From NCBI RefSeq assembly GCF_023380225.1, contig NZ_CP093362.1:124001-188000 (forward strand): a stretch of DNA of 64,000 nt. Direction: 5' to 3'. The translations under genes were made by a program, and so were the position numbers. Under the pieces are notes generated by a model that made no database searches, was not told the DNA's origin, and was given only the letters and a program-made list of their open reading frames with translations. Source of the DNA: Apilactobacillus apisilvae (GTDB lineage: Bacteria > Bacillota > Bacilli > Lactobacillales > Lactobacillaceae). Positions 47,779 to 58,260 of the stretch are shown here, piece by piece (the stretch's first letter is position 1; each line of letters begins with the position of its first letter).

Positions 47779-48819
47779 ATGGCTGATGAACGTAAAGCAG
47801 CTCTAGATGGTGCTTTAAAACGAATTGAAAAAGAATTCGGTAAAGGTTCCATTATGCGAATGGGAGACCGTGGAGATACCAGAATATCAACGATTCCATC
47901 AGGATCAATTGCATTAGATAATGCATTAGGTGTAGGTGGATTTCCAAGAGGTCGTATTGTTGAAATTTATGGGCCTGAAAGTTCTGGTAAAACTACGCTT
48001 GCATTACAAGCTGTTGCTGAGGTACAAAAGCAAGGTGGAACAGCTGCTTATATTGATGCTGAAAATGCTTTAGATCCAGTATATGCAACTAATTTGGGTG
48101 TTAATATTGATGATCTACTATTATCACAGCCTGATACTGGTGAACAAGGTCTGCAAATCTGTGATGCTTTAGTTTCAAGTGGAGCTATTGATATCGTGGT
48201 TATCGATTCAGTTGCTGCATTAGTACCACGTGCAGAAATTGAAGGTGAAATGGGTGATGCCCATGTTGGTTTACAAGCTCGTTTGATGTCACAAGCACTT
48301 AGAAAATTATCTGGTTCGATTAATAAGACCAAGACCATTGCACTATTTATTAACCAAATTAGAGAAAAAGTTGGTGTTATGTTCGGTAATCCTGAAACTA
48401 CACCTGGTGGTCGTGCACTTAAGTTTTATTCAACTATCAGATTAGAAATTAGACGAGCTGAACAAATTAAAAATGGAACTGACGTTATTGGTAACCGTAC
48501 CAAAATTAAAGTTGCAAAAAATAAGGTAGCTCCTCCATTTAAACGTATTGAAGTAGATATTATGTATGGAGAAGGTATTTCTCAAACCGGTGAATTGGTT
48601 GATATGGCAGTTGACCAAGATATCATTAATAAAGCTGGATCTTGGTATTCATACGGAGACGAACGTATTGGACAAGGTAGAGAAAATGCTAAACAATATC
48701 TATCTGATAATCCAGATAAAATGGCAGAAATTAATAAGAAAGTACGTTCCGCTTATGGAATGGAAGATGAATCTGATGACGAAGAAAGTTCAAAATCAGA
48801 TGAAGCCGCTGAAAAATAA
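47779..48819 (+). CDS. recA: Recombinase RecA
   Basis: Strand-exchange ATPase and SOS co-protease. The 346-residue protein has Walker A GPESSGKT (65-72), the [23 protein letters not shown] loop region, and the acidic C-terminus ending [18 protein letters not shown]. All core motifs are intact. ATG follows GAGGAGG. Confidence 0.98.
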   Translation: MADERKAALDGALKRIEKEFGKGSIMRMGDRGDTRISTIPSGSIALDNALGVGGFPRGRIVEIYGPESSGKTTLALQAVAEVQKQGGTAAYIDAENALDPVYATNLGVNIDDLLLSQPDTGEQGLQICDALVSSGAIDIVVIDSVAALVPRAEIEGEMGDAHVGLQARLMSQALRKLSGSINKTKTIALFINQIREKVGVMFGNPETTPGGRALKFYSTIRLEIRRAEQIKNGTDVIGNRTKIKVAKNKVAPPFKRIEVDIMYGEGISQTGELVDMAVDQDIINKAGSWYSYGDERIGQGRENAKQYLSDNPDKMAEINKKVRSAYGMEDESDDEESSKSDEAAEK

Positions 48820-48835
48820 ATTAATGCTTTTGAAG

Positions 48836-48871
48836 AGTAATTTGGCTATAAATGTCTAAATTACTTTTTTA
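48836..48871 (+). terminator. Terminator after recA
   Basis: AGTAATTT / AAATTACT 8-bp stem with a 14-base loop, then TTTTT. Confidence 0.82.
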
Positions 48872-48903
48872 TTACATAAAAAAGTATATTTTAAAATTAA
48901 TAG

Positions 48904-48916
48904 TCCTATATTAGGA
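48904..48916 (+). promoter_or_regulatory. Short inverted repeat upstream of the rny promoter
   Basis: TCCTA, TAT, TAGGA, ending 10 bases before the rny -35 box. Could be a small operator; it is short enough to be chance. Confidence 0.3.
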
Positions 48917-48925
48917 GTAGATATA

Positions 48926-48954
48926 TTGACACTTTTACCAGTAAAATTTAAAAT
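48926..48954 (+). promoter_or_regulatory. Promoter of rny
   Basis: TTGACA (48926-48931), 17-base spacer, TAAAAT (48949-48954), the same two hexamers as the rpsD promoter. The leader is about 75 bases. Confidence 0.82.
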
Positions 48955-49036
48955 ATAGTAGTACTTAATAATTTAATTACAGTTATAATACAATTTTATT
49001 TTATTCTATGATGGTTTGGAGGTGTAACTTAAGCCT

Positions 49037-50602
49037 ATGACTTATATGTTTGTTTCCATAATCCTCGTAATCATCGCTGTTGTTTTAGGTGCTTTTATAG
49101 GTATGTTTTTACATAAAAATATAGTTGAAAAAAAATTAGCTATTGCCCATAAAAGTGCAAAAGATATCTTGGATAATGCCAAAAGGCAAGCTCAAACTTC
49201 TGCTAAAGAAAAGTTGCTTGAGGCTAGAGAAAAAAGTAATCATTATCGTTCTAATATTGAAAAAGAAATTAAGCAAAGACGTGCGGAAGTTCAACGTCAA
49301 GAAAATCGCTTGATTCAAAGAGAAGATGCTTTAGATAGAAAAGAAGATGCCTTTGATAAGCGGGAAGCTTCCTTAGATAATAAGGATAAAAAGTTAAACG
49401 TTAGTCAAAAAAAATTAGAACAAAAACAACAGGATGCTGATAATTTGGTTAATCAACGTCAAACTGAGTTGGAAAGAATTTCTTCTTTATCACAAGATGA
49501 AGCAAAAGATTTAATTATTGGTGAAACTAAAAATCAATTAGCTGATGAAAGAGCTAAGATGGTTAAAGATAGTTATAATCAAGCGAAAAAAGAATCTAGT
49601 ATAAATGCTAAAAATCTTGTGGTTGAGGCAATTCAACAAAGTGCAGCTGATATTGTTTCAGAAACAACTGTTTCAGTTGTTAATTTGCCTAGTGATGATA
49701 TGAAAGGACGTATTATTGGTAGAGAAGGACGGAATATCCGTACTTTTGAAACACTTACAGGAATTGATTTAGTAATTGATGATACTCCTGAGGCTGTTGT
49801 ATTAAGTGGATTTGATCCAATCAGACGCGAAGTTGCTAAAATGGCGCTAGAAAAATTAATTAAGGATGGTAGAATTCATCCAGCTCGTATTGAGGAAATG
49901 GTTGATAAAAGTCGTCGTGAACTTGATGAAAAGATTCAAGAAATTGGTGAAGAAACAGTTTTTGATTTAGGTATTCATTCTATGAATCCTGAAATTATTA
50001 GCTTAATTGGTAAATTAAACTTTAAAATTTACTATGGACGTAATGTTTTGAGCCATTCTATTGAAGTCGCAAAATTATCTGGTGTTTTAGCTGCTGAACT
50101 AGGTGAAGACGTAGTGTTAGCAAAACGTGCGGGATTATTACATGAAATTGGTCGTTCTGTTAATAATGAAGTTGAAGGTTCCCATATTGATATTGGAATT
50201 GATCTAGCTAAAAAGTATCATGAGAGTCCTGTTATTATTGATTCAATTGCTAGTGATAATGAAAATAAAGAACCTAAATATATTATTTCAGAATTAGTAA
50301 GTATTGCTAATAAAATTGCAATTTCTAGACCAGGTGCTAAAAGCAAGTCACTAGAAAGCTTTGTTCATCGTCTTGAAAGTCTTGAAAAAATTGGTGATAG
50401 TTTTGATGAAGTTAAGAAAAGCTATGCTATTCAAGCGGGACGTGAAATTCGCATAATTGTTAAACCAGATAAATTATCTGATACACAAGCGATTGTTTTA
50501 GCTAGAGATGTTAAAAATAAAATCGAATCTGATATGGAGTATCCTGGACATATTAAGGTTACAATTATTAGAGAAGTTAGATCGATTGAATATGCAAAAT
50601 AA
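49037..50602 (+). CDS. rny: Ribonuclease Y homologue with degenerate HD active site
   Basis: Membrane-anchored endoribonuclease family that starts mRNA decay in Firmicutes, 521 residues. N-terminal helix (about 3-25), long charged coiled coil (about 30-190), KH domain with GRIIGREGRNIR, then the HD domain. The first ligand His340 (LSHSIEVA) is present. But His-Asp is His369-Glu370 (LLHEIGRS), the usual His-His pair is Asp407-Asn408 (IASDNENKEP), and the last Asp is Asn425 (SIANKIA). Catalysis may therefore be lost or altered. The C-terminus (YPGHIKVTIIREVRSIEYAK) is normal. Confidence 0.95.
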   Translation: MTYMFVSIILVIIAVVLGAFIGMFLHKNIVEKKLAIAHKSAKDILDNAKRQAQTSAKEKLLEAREKSNHYRSNIEKEIKQRRAEVQRQENRLIQREDALDRKEDAFDKREASLDNKDKKLNVSQKKLEQKQQDADNLVNQRQTELERISSLSQDEAKDLIIGETKNQLADERAKMVKDSYNQAKKESSINAKNLVVEAIQQSAADIVSETTVSVVNLPSDDMKGRIIGREGRNIRTFETLTGIDLVIDDTPEAVVLSGFDPIRREVAKMALEKLIKDGRIHPARIEEMVDKSRRELDEKIQEIGEETVFDLGIHSMNPEIISLIGKLNFKIYYGRNVLSHSIEVAKLSGVLAAELGEDVVLAKRAGLLHEIGRSVNNEVEGSHIDIGIDLAKKYHESPVIIDSIASDNENKEPKYIISELVSIANKIAISRPGAKSKSLESFVHRLESLEKIGDSFDEVKKSYAIQAGREIRIIVKPDKLSDTQAIVLARDVKNKIESDMEYPGHIKVTIIREVRSIEYAK

Positions 50603-50627
50603 AAAAGGCCATTTTGGTCTTTTTTAT
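50603..50627 (+). terminator. Terminator after rny
   Basis: AAGGCC / GGTCTT short stem (one G-T pair), A-run before and T-run after. Confidence 0.75.
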
Positions 50628-50682
50628 TTTATCTAAATCGGTGTAAAATTATTATTATATAAATAATGAATTGAGGAAAAAT

Positions 50683-51486
50683 ATGAAAATTTTATTTCTT
50701 GGGGATGTCGTTGGCAATCTAGGTATGAAAATGATTGAACAATATCTGCCAATTTTAAAAAGAGATTATAAGCCACAATTAACAATAGTAAATGGTGAAA
50801 ATGCGACTTCTTTTGGTCGAGGTATTAATAAAAAAGTTTATAAAGGCATTATGAATGCTGGTGCTGATGTAATAACATTAGGTAATCATGCTTGGAATAA
50901 TGAGGAAATTTTTGAATTTATTGATGATACAAAAAAATTAGTAAGACCTTTAAATTTTCCAGGACAGGATACTCCTGGTAATGGTTACACAATTATCAAT
51001 ATTAATGGTAAAAAAGTTGCTGTTATTAATTTACAGGGTCGTATTTTTATGGATCCTATTGATGATCCTTTTAGAATGGTTAACGATTTAGTTGACGATT
51101 TAAAATCACAAGTTGATAGTATTTTTGTTGATTTTCATGCCGAAACCACTAGTGAAAAGCAGGTCATGGCGATGTATTTAGATGGTAAAATTAGTGCACT
51201 AGTTGGTACGCATACGCATGTTCAAACTAATGACAATCGAATTCTGAAAAATGGAACTGCATTTTTAACCGATGCTGGAATGTGTGGCCCCATTGATGGA
51301 GTTTTAGGCATGAAATATAACAATATTATTCATCGCTTTTTAACACAACGCCCAACCAGGTTTGAAGTTGAAGAAAATGGTAATGGAATTGTTTCTGGTT
51401 GTATTATTGATATTAATAATGACACTGGTAAAGCTAAATCTATAAATACAATTATGATAAGCCCTGATCATCCATATCAAGGCTAA
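50683..51486 (+). CDS. YmdB-family metallophosphoesterase
   Basis: Calcineurin-like phosphodiesterase known in Bacillus to cleave 2',3'-cyclic nucleotides and affect biofilm and RNA metabolism. The 267-residue protein keeps all metal-site motifs: [40 protein letters not shown] and DAGMCGP. ATG at 50683 follows GAGGA; an in-frame TTG upstream overlaps that site. Next to rny as in Bacillus. Confidence 0.92.
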   Translation: MKILFLGDVVGNLGMKMIEQYLPILKRDYKPQLTIVNGENATSFGRGINKKVYKGIMNAGADVITLGNHAWNNEEIFEFIDDTKKLVRPLNFPGQDTPGNGYTIININGKKVAVINLQGRIFMDPIDDPFRMVNDLVDDLKSQVDSIFVDFHAETTSEKQVMAMYLDGKISALVGTHTHVQTNDNRILKNGTAFLTDAGMCGPIDGVLGMKYNNIIHRFLTQRPTRFEVEENGNGIVSGCIIDINNDTGKAKSINTIMISPDHPYQG

Positions 51487-51508
51487 GATTTTTAAAGGCA
51501 GGTATAAT

Positions 51509-54127
51509 ATGGGAAAATCAACTAAACTAACACCCATGATGGAACAATATGAAAAAGTAAAGGCTCAATATCCAGATGCTTTTTTATTTTATCGCTTAGG
51601 CGATTTTTATGAAATGTTTAATGATGATGCAGTTAAGGGTGCACAAATATTAGAACTTACATTAACTGCTAGAAATAAAAATTCTAGTAATCCAATTCCA
51701 ATGTGTGGAATTCCGTATAAGGCGGTAGAATCATACATCAATACTTTAGTTGATAAAGGTTATAAAGTTGCTATTTGTGAACAAATGGAAGACCCAAGAG
51801 TTGCCAAAGGAATGGTTAAAAGAGCAGTAACTCAACTACTAACTCCTGGGACTAGAACGGAAACAGGCGCTGAAAATGCAAAAAATAATAACTATTTAAC
51901 TGCACTTGAATATGATAAAGATAATCAAAAATATGGTTTTTCATATGCTGATTTATCAACTGGTGAGTTGCAGGTTAGTGTTTTGGGTCAAATTGATACC
52001 GTCATTAATGAAATTATGAATTTACAAACTAAAGAGATTATTGTTAAAGATGTTCCGGATAAAGATATCAAAATTTTTAAAAAATTAGGAATTTTATTAT
52101 CTCATCAACCGGATATTTCAATTGGTAATGAAATGCAACACTTAACTGATAACTTAATTAATCCTTTAGAAAAAGAGACTGTTAATCGACTTATTTCATA
52201 TATAATTAAAACTCAAAAACGTAGTTTATCACATATGAAACCAGCTTCATCTTATCGCCCAGCTGAATTTTTAAAGATAGATCATAATTCTCAATATAAT
52301 TTAGAGTTAACTAAAAATATTAGAACCAATAAAAAATCTGGAAGCCTGTTATGGCTTTTAGATGAAACTAAGACTGCAATGGGTGGTCGTAAATTAAAAA
52401 AATGGTTAGATCGTCCATTAATTGTTAAGCATAAAATTGTAGAAAGACAAAATTCGGTTCAAGAACTACTAGATCATTATTATGAACGTAATGAAATCAG
52501 TGATATTTTGATTAAGGTGTATGATTTAGAAAGATTAGCTGGTAAAGTGTCGTTCGGTTCAGTTAATGGTCGTGACTTAATTCAGTTACAGTCATCATTA
52601 GAACAAGTTCCTAAATTAAGATATGAAATTGCTTCAATCGATGCTAAGACATTTAAAAATATTTATGATAATTTAGACCCAGTAGATGATGTTTCTGATT
52701 TAATTAATTCTGCAATTAATGAAGAACCACCAATTTCAGTTACGGATGGTGGTTTGATTAAGGATGGATACAATTTAACTTTAGATAAATATCGTGATGC
52801 TATGAATAATGGCAAAAAATGGATTGCTGAACTGGAAAGCAAGGAACGAGAAGCAACGGGAATTAATAATCTAAAAATTGGTTATAACCATGTTTTTGGT
52901 TACTATATTGAAGTATCTAAGGCTAATCTTAATAAATTACCTGAAGACCGTTATGAACGAAAGCAGACCTTAACTAATGCTGAAAGATTTTCTACCCCAG
53001 AATTGAAAGAAAAAGAAAAATTAATTATTGAAGCTCAAGAAAAATCTAAGACTTTAGAATACGAAATTTTCAGTGAAGTTAGAGATACTGTTAAACAGTC
53101 AATTAATCGTTTACAAAAATTGGCTGAAACAGTTTCCACCCTAGATGTTTTACAAAGTTTTGCTGTAGTTTCTGAAAATTATCGGTTAGTTAAACCAACT
53201 TTGAGTGATAAACATGACCTAGAAATTGTGGATGGTCGACACCCAGTTGTTGAGAAAGTAATGGGACATCAATCATATGTTCCTAATGATGTAAAAATGG
53301 ATCCAGATACAAATGTATTGTTAATTACAGGCCCTAATATGTCTGGTAAAAGTACTTATATGCGTCAATTAGCTTTAGCGGTTATTATGACACAAATTGG
53401 TTGTTTTGTTGCTGCTAAAAGTGCTCAAATGCCTGTATTTGATCAAATTTTTACTAGAATTGGTGCAGCCGATGATTTAATTTCCGGGGAAAGTACCTTT
53501 ATGGTTGAAATGAAAGAGTCAAATGAGGCAATTCAAAACGCAACCAACAATAGTTTAATCTTATTTGATGAGATTGGCCGTGGAACTGCAACTTATGATG
53601 GAATGGCTTTAGCACAATCAATTATTGAGTATGTTCATAATAATACGCATGCTAAGACGCTTTTCTCGACTCATTATCATGAACTAACTGAACTTGAAAA
53701 TACTTTGAAGAATTTAACCAACGTTCACGTTGGAGCGGTTGAAAAAAATGGTGAATTGGTTTTCTTACACAAAGTTAAAAAGGGTGCTGCTGACAAATCA
53801 TATGGAATTCATGTTGCCAAATTAGCCGGGTTACCAAATAATTTATTAACACGTGCCAATGATATTTTGCAACATTTGGAGAATTCTCAAAATGATAATA
53901 ATGTTATGAATATTGAACAAGAACCGGTATCTAAAGAAAAACAAGTTAATGAAGATAATGATGCTCAACTTTCATTATTTAGTGATAAATCTAATAAAGA
54001 AAATTCCAACAATAGTATTAAAGATAATAGCATTATAAATGATATTAAAAAAATGGATTTAATGTCCAAAACACCAATGGAAATTATGAATGCTGTTTAT
54101 AAATGGAAACAAAAGATTGAAAAATAA
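51509..54127 (+). CDS. mutS: DNA mismatch repair protein MutS
   Basis: Recognises mismatches and starts repair with MutL. The 872-residue protein has the mismatch-binding [15 protein letters not shown] motif near residue 30, Walker A GPNMSGKS at 608-615, Walker [13 protein letters not shown] and [12 protein letters not shown] low-complexity Asn/Ser/Lys linker precedes the C-terminal dimerisation part. ATG follows AGGCAGG. Confidence 0.97.
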   Translation: MGKSTKLTPMMEQYEKVKAQYPDAFLFYRLGDFYEMFNDDAVKGAQILELTLTARNKNSSNPIPMCGIPYKAVESYINTLVDKGYKVAICEQMEDPRVAKGMVKRAVTQLLTPGTRTETGAENAKNNNYLTALEYDKDNQKYGFSYADLSTGELQVSVLGQIDTVINEIMNLQTKEIIVKDVPDKDIKIFKKLGILLSHQPDISIGNEMQHLTDNLINPLEKETVNRLISYIIKTQKRSLSHMKPASSYRPAEFLKIDHNSQYNLELTKNIRTNKKSGSLLWLLDETKTAMGGRKLKKWLDRPLIVKHKIVERQNSVQELLDHYYERNEISDILIKVYDLERLAGKVSFGSVNGRDLIQLQSSLEQVPKLRYEIASIDAKTFKNIYDNLDPVDDVSDLINSAINEEPPISVTDGGLIKDGYNLTLDKYRDAMNNGKKWIAELESKEREATGINNLKIGYNHVFGYYIEVSKANLNKLPEDRYERKQTLTNAERFSTPELKEKEKLIIEAQEKSKTLEYEIFSEVRDTVKQSINRLQKLAETVSTLDVLQSFAVVSENYRLVKPTLSDKHDLEIVDGRHPVVEKVMGHQSYVPNDVKMDPDTNVLLITGPNMSGKSTYMRQLALAVIMTQIGCFVAAKSAQMPVFDQIFTRIGAADDLISGESTFMVEMKESNEAIQNATNNSLILFDEIGRGTATYDGMALAQSIIEYVHNNTHAKTLFSTHYHELTELENTLKNLTNVHVGAVEKNGELVFLHKVKKGAADKSYGIHVAKLAGLPNNLLTRANDILQHLENSQNDNNVMNIEQEPVSKEKQVNEDNDAQLSLFSDKSNKENSNNSIKDNSIINDIKKMDLMSKTPMEIMNAVYKWKQKIEK

Positions 54128-54144
54128 TAAATGGAGGGGATTAT

Positions 54145-56061
54145 TTGCCTAAAATTCATGAACTCACCCCAGTTTTGGCTGATCAAATTGCAGCTGGTGA
54201 AGTTGTTGAACGACCAGCTTCAGTTATTAAAGAATTAGTGGAAAATTCAATTGATGCTAAAAGTAGTCAGATTGATATTAATATTAAAGATGCTGGTTTA
54301 AAAAGTATGCAGGTTGTTGATGATGGTTATGGAATTGATAATAATGATATTAAGTTAGCTTTTAAAAGACATGCTACTAGTAAAATTAATAATCCCCAAG
54401 ATTTATTTAAAGTCCATTCTTTAGGCTTTAGAGGGGAGGCTTTACCCTCGATTGCTTCAGTTTCAGATGTTAAATTGAAAACATCCACTGGGGATGAAGG
54501 AACGTCAATTCACATTAAGGGTAGTAAGATTGAATCTATTATGCCTTCTGAATCTAGACGAGGAACTAACATTACAGTTAGTGATTTATTTTATAATACG
54601 CCGGCTCGTTTAAAATATATGAAATCTTTGCAAACAGAATTATCTAAAATTACAGATATCGTGGATCGTTTAGCAATTGGACATCCTAACATTGCCTTTT
54701 CTTTAGTTCATAATAATCGTGAAATTATTAGAACTTCTGGCAGAAATAATTTACAGCAAGTTATTGGTGATATTTATGGTTCTAGAAACCTTAAAAAAAT
54801 GATTAGTATTAATAATCAAGATGATGATTTTAAAATTAGTGGATACGTAAGTTTACCTGAGTTAACTAGATCCTCACGAAACTATGTCACAATCATTTTG
54901 AATGGTCGTTACGTTAAAAATTTTAATATTTTTAAAGCATTAAATGATGGCTATGGTTCTAAACTAATGGTTGGTAGGTACCCAATTGTAGCTTTAAATA
55001 TTAAATTGGATCCAACTTTAACCGATGTAAATGTTCATCCCACTAAACAAACCGTCAGAATTAGTAAGGAAGAACAGTTATGTAATTTAATTACTAAAAC
55101 TGTTTATGAATCAATTTTTCCGAAAAATTTGATACCAGATGCAATGACTAGGGAACGCGGAGTTAAGCCTAAATATCAAAATACTGATCAAATTCAAATG
55201 GACTTAAATAAAGCTTCCACCCAATATCATCCATCTGTTTCTAAAGAGTTTAAAGAAACAATTGAGCCTTCTGTTCAAGAAAATATTAAATCCAGTAATG
55301 TGCAAAATTCAATTATTGTTAAAAATAAAGAAGATTTAAAATCAAAGCAATTATTAGACTTTAAAGAAAAATATGATAATGAAGAGGATGCCTTACCTTT
55401 TGGTGACACTTCAAATGAAACTAAAAATTCTGATGAAAACAAAACACTTAAAGAAGAAACTCGGTTTCCCAAATTACGTTATATTGGACAATTGCATGGA
55501 ACTTATTTGATTGCTGAATCAGATAATGGCATGTATATTTTAGATCAACATGCTGCTCAAGAAAGAATTAACTACGAAAAATTTAGAGTAGAAATTGGTG
55601 AAGTTTCTGAAAATCAACAAAATCTATTAGTTCCTTTAATTCTAGATTATCCGGCATCAGATTCGATGATTATTAATAATAAAATGGACATTTTGCATAG
55701 CGTTGGAATTAATATTGAAATATTTGGTCAAAATAGTTTTGTGGTAAAACAACATCCCACTTGGATTAAATCTGGTGAAGAAGAATCAACGATTCGTTCA
55801 ATGATTGATTGGGTAATTGATGATAAAAAAATTTCAGTTGCTAGTTTTAGGGCTAAAGCTGCAATTATGATGAGTTGTAAAAGAGCGATTAAAGCAAATC
55901 ACCATTTAGATCGAAAACAAGCGGTTCAATTAATATCCGATTTATCTAAAGCTAATAATCCATTTAATTGTCCGCACGGTAGACCGGTATTAGTATCATT
56001 TTCTAATGGTGATATGGAAAAAATGTTTAAAAGAATTCAAGATCCACACAAAAGTGAATAA
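54145..56061 (+). CDS. mutL: DNA mismatch repair protein MutL
   Basis: GHKL ATPase with latent endonuclease, 638 residues. N-terminal ATPase motifs: VERPASVIKELVENSIDA, DDGYGID, GFRGEALPSI. The C-terminal endonuclease motifs are all present: DQHAAQE at 467-473, SCKRAIKAN and CPHGRP. A charged linker (about 340-430) joins the halves. TTG start behind GGAGGGG, 17 bases after mutS. Confidence 0.97.
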   Translation: MPKIHELTPVLADQIAAGEVVERPASVIKELVENSIDAKSSQIDINIKDAGLKSMQVVDDGYGIDNNDIKLAFKRHATSKINNPQDLFKVHSLGFRGEALPSIASVSDVKLKTSTGDEGTSIHIKGSKIESIMPSESRRGTNITVSDLFYNTPARLKYMKSLQTELSKITDIVDRLAIGHPNIAFSLVHNNREIIRTSGRNNLQQVIGDIYGSRNLKKMISINNQDDDFKISGYVSLPELTRSSRNYVTIILNGRYVKNFNIFKALNDGYGSKLMVGRYPIVALNIKLDPTLTDVNVHPTKQTVRISKEEQLCNLITKTVYESIFPKNLIPDAMTRERGVKPKYQNTDQIQMDLNKASTQYHPSVSKEFKETIEPSVQENIKSSNVQNSIIVKNKEDLKSKQLLDFKEKYDNEEDALPFGDTSNETKNSDENKTLKEETRFPKLRYIGQLHGTYLIAESDNGMYILDQHAAQERINYEKFRVEIGEVSENQQNLLVPLILDYPASDSMIINNKMDILHSVGINIEIFGQNSFVVKQHPTWIKSGEEESTIRSMIDWVIDDKKISVASFRAKAAIMMSCKRAIKANHHLDRKQAVQLISDLSKANNPFNCPHGRPVLVSFSNGDMEKMFKRIQDPHKSE

Positions 56062-56083
56062 TTAATTTAAAGGATGTTAAAAA

Positions 56084-56701
56084 ATGTATGAATATTTAAA
56101 CGGCCTGATTGTTGATATTAATCCTGGCTATATAGTTATTGATGTTTCAGGAGTAGGCTATTTAGTGCATACTGCTGATCCTTATCGTTTTGATGTAGAT
56201 GATCAAAAAAATGTTAAAGTTTATATTTATCAAGCAATTAGTGATTCTGCACAAACTTTATATGGTTTTTATACGCGTGAAGATAAAAGTATCTTTGAAA
56301 AGTTGTTAAGCGTATCTGGAATTGGTCCTAAGAATGCACTAGCAATTTTAGCCGGTAACGATCCTAAATCATTATTGAATGCAATTAATAATGAAAATGT
56401 AACTTATTTAACGAAATTTCCAGGAGTTGGTAAAAAGACTGCTAAGCAAATCATTTTAGATTTAAAAGGTAAGATTGACGATCTTGCACCTTCAATTTTT
56501 GATGACTTTAATGATGAAATTAGTGAACAAGTGGTGGATAATACAGAAAATCAAGAAATGACCGATACACTGCAAGCCTTAGAAGCGTTAGGATATACTA
56601 AACGTGATGTTGAGAAAGTTAAAAAGGAACTAAGTAAGCATGATAAAATGACTACTGATGAATATTTAAGTCAAGGACTTAAATTGTTAACCCAATACTA
56701 A
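56084..56701 (+). CDS. ruvA: Holliday junction DNA helicase subunit RuvA
   Basis: Junction-binding tetramer that loads RuvB. The 205-residue protein has the OB fold (MYEYLNGLIVDINPGYIVI), two helix-hairpin-helix motifs (LSVSGIGPKNALAIL, LTKFPGVGKKTAKQIILDLK) and the C-terminal RuvB-binding three-helix domain. ATG follows AAAGGATG. Paired with ruvB. Confidence 0.96.
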   Translation: MYEYLNGLIVDINPGYIVIDVSGVGYLVHTADPYRFDVDDQKNVKVYIYQAISDSAQTLYGFYTREDKSIFEKLLSVSGIGPKNALAILAGNDPKSLLNAINNENVTYLTKFPGVGKKTAKQIILDLKGKIDDLAPSIFDDFNDEISEQVVDNTENQEMTDTLQALEALGYTKRDVEKVKKELSKHDKMTTDEYLSQGLKLLTQY

Positions 56702-56716
56702 AGGAGGAATATCATT

Positions 56717-57724
56717 ATGGACGATAATCGAATAATTTCTGGCGACAGTGCTAGTCATAATGAAGAATCGGTTGAAAAATCGCTTCGCCCACAATATTTA
56801 TCCGAATATATTGGTCAAGATCAATTAAAATCTGAATTATCCGTTTATATTAAGGCTGCCAAACAAAGAGAAGAATCATTGGATCATGTATTATTATATG
56901 GACCACCAGGCCTTGGAAAAACCACCTTAGCAATGATTATTGCTAATGAAATGGATGTAGGAATTAAGACAACAAGTGGTCCAGCAATTGAAAAGCCTGG
57001 TGATTTAGTAGCTTTACTAAATGAATTGCAACCTGGCGATATTTTATTTATCGATGAAATTCATCGCTTACCTAAAGTAGTCGAAGAAATGCTTTACTCT
57101 GCAATGGAAGATTTCTATGTAGATATTGTGGTTGGTCAAGGTCCAACTGCTCATCCAGTTCATTTTCCATTACCTCCATTTACTTTAGTGGGTGCTACTA
57201 CTAGAGCTGGTATTCTTTCAGCTCCATTTAGAGACCGTTTTGGAATTGTGGAACATATGAAATATTATGAAACAAAAGATTTAGAAGATATTGTAAAACG
57301 TTCTGCTGAAATTTTTCATGCCGAAATTGTTACCCAGGGGGCCCATGAAATTGCTAGAAGATCAAGGGGAACACCTAGAATTGCGAATCGTTTGTTAAAA
57401 CGGGTTCGTGATTTTGCCCAAGTATATGCTAAGGACAATATTGATGTTGAAATTGTTGATCATTCATTGGGGATGCTTGGTGTTGATGATGAAGGATTAG
57501 ATAGTACAGATATTAAGTTATTAAAAACGATGATTGTTTATTATAATGGTGGACCCGTTGGACTAAATACTTTAGCAGCTAATATTGGTGAAGAAACTGA
57601 TACAATTGCTGAAATGTACGAACCATATCTATTGCAAATTGGTTATTTAAAACGAACTGCTAGAGGTAGAATGGTTACGGAAGCAGCATATAAACATTTA
57701 AATTATCCAATTAATAATAATTAA
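56717..57724 (+). CDS. ruvB: Holliday junction branch-migration ATPase RuvB
   Basis: AAA+ motor, 335 residues. Walker A GPPGLGKT at 62-69, Walker [11 protein letters not shown], sensor [10 protein letters not shown], and the C-terminal winged helix ending [18 protein letters not shown] follows AAGGAGGA, 15 bases after ruvA. Confidence 0.97.
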   Translation: MDDNRIISGDSASHNEESVEKSLRPQYLSEYIGQDQLKSELSVYIKAAKQREESLDHVLLYGPPGLGKTTLAMIIANEMDVGIKTTSGPAIEKPGDLVALLNELQPGDILFIDEIHRLPKVVEEMLYSAMEDFYVDIVVGQGPTAHPVHFPLPPFTLVGATTRAGILSAPFRDRFGIVEHMKYYETKDLEDIVKRSAEIFHAEIVTQGAHEIARRSRGTPRIANRLLKRVRDFAQVYAKDNIDVEIVDHSLGMLGVDDEGLDSTDIKLLKTMIVYYNGGPVGLNTLAANIGEETDTIAEMYEPYLLQIGYLKRTARGRMVTEAAYKHLNYPINNN

Positions 57725-57799
57725 TTTATGGTAGACTATTATTGTTAGTTCTGATAACCTTATATACAAAGGATTATATAGAAAGTGTGGGTGAAATTA

Positions 57800-58138
57800 A
57801 TGGGAAACTTTGCAGGATTTGGTATTATGATTGTACTTTTTGGTATCATGTACTTCTTAATCATTAGACCACAAAAGAAACAACAACAAAAACATGCTGA
57901 AACGCTAAAACAATTACAAAAAGGTGACCACGTTGTTACAATTGGTCGTCTTCATGGTGTCGTTGACGAAATTGATACAGAAAACAAGACTGTTACTTTA
58001 GATTGTGATGGTATTTATTTAGTTTTCGATATGAGTGCAGTTGCTAAGGTAACTAATCGTGTTAGTGAAACAGTACAAAATGATAAGGATTCTTCAGAAG
58101 ATAAGACTGAAGAAAAACCATCAACAAAAGAAGATTAA
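57800..58138 (+). CDS. yajC: Preprotein translocase accessory protein YajC
   Basis: Small single-helix membrane protein associated with SecDF-YidC. The 112-residue protein has the helix at about 4-22 followed by the signature FLIIRPQKKQQQKHAE and a short beta domain (GDHVVTIGRLHGVVDEI); an acidic/lysine tail follows. I chose the ATG at 57800; an in-frame GTG at 57785 adds five residues and precedes the gggtga ribosome site. Confidence 0.93.
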   Translation: MGNFAGFGIMIVLFGIMYFLIIRPQKKQQQKHAETLKQLQKGDHVVTIGRLHGVVDEIDTENKTVTLDCDGIYLVFDMSAVAKVTNRVSETVQNDKDSSEDKTEEKPSTKED

Positions 58139-58143
58139 TTTTA

Positions 58144-58182
58144 AAAAAGACAATTTTCATTTGATTGAAAATTGTCTTTTTT
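58144..58182 (+). terminator. Terminator after yajC
   Basis: Perfect 11-bp stem GACAATTTTCA / TGAAAATTGTC, 6-base loop, A-run before and T-run after. Confidence 0.93.
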
Positions 58183-58207
58183 ATTCTTAATAATTTTATT
58201 TATCGTA

Positions 58208-58216
58208 TGCTATAAT
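58208..58216 (+). promoter_or_regulatory. Candidate extended -10 promoter of nrnA
   Basis: TGCTATAAT in a GTATGCTATAATTA context, 45 bases before the start codon. Confidence 0.5.
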
Positions 58217-58260
58217 TATTAAATATATAAGAAATAGATTGAAGGGCATTAAATATAATT

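Noticed and set aside
49037..50602. rny as a pseudogene
   Set aside because: Full length, no frameshift, intact KH domain and C-terminus, strong promoter and ribosome site. Only the HD ligands are changed.
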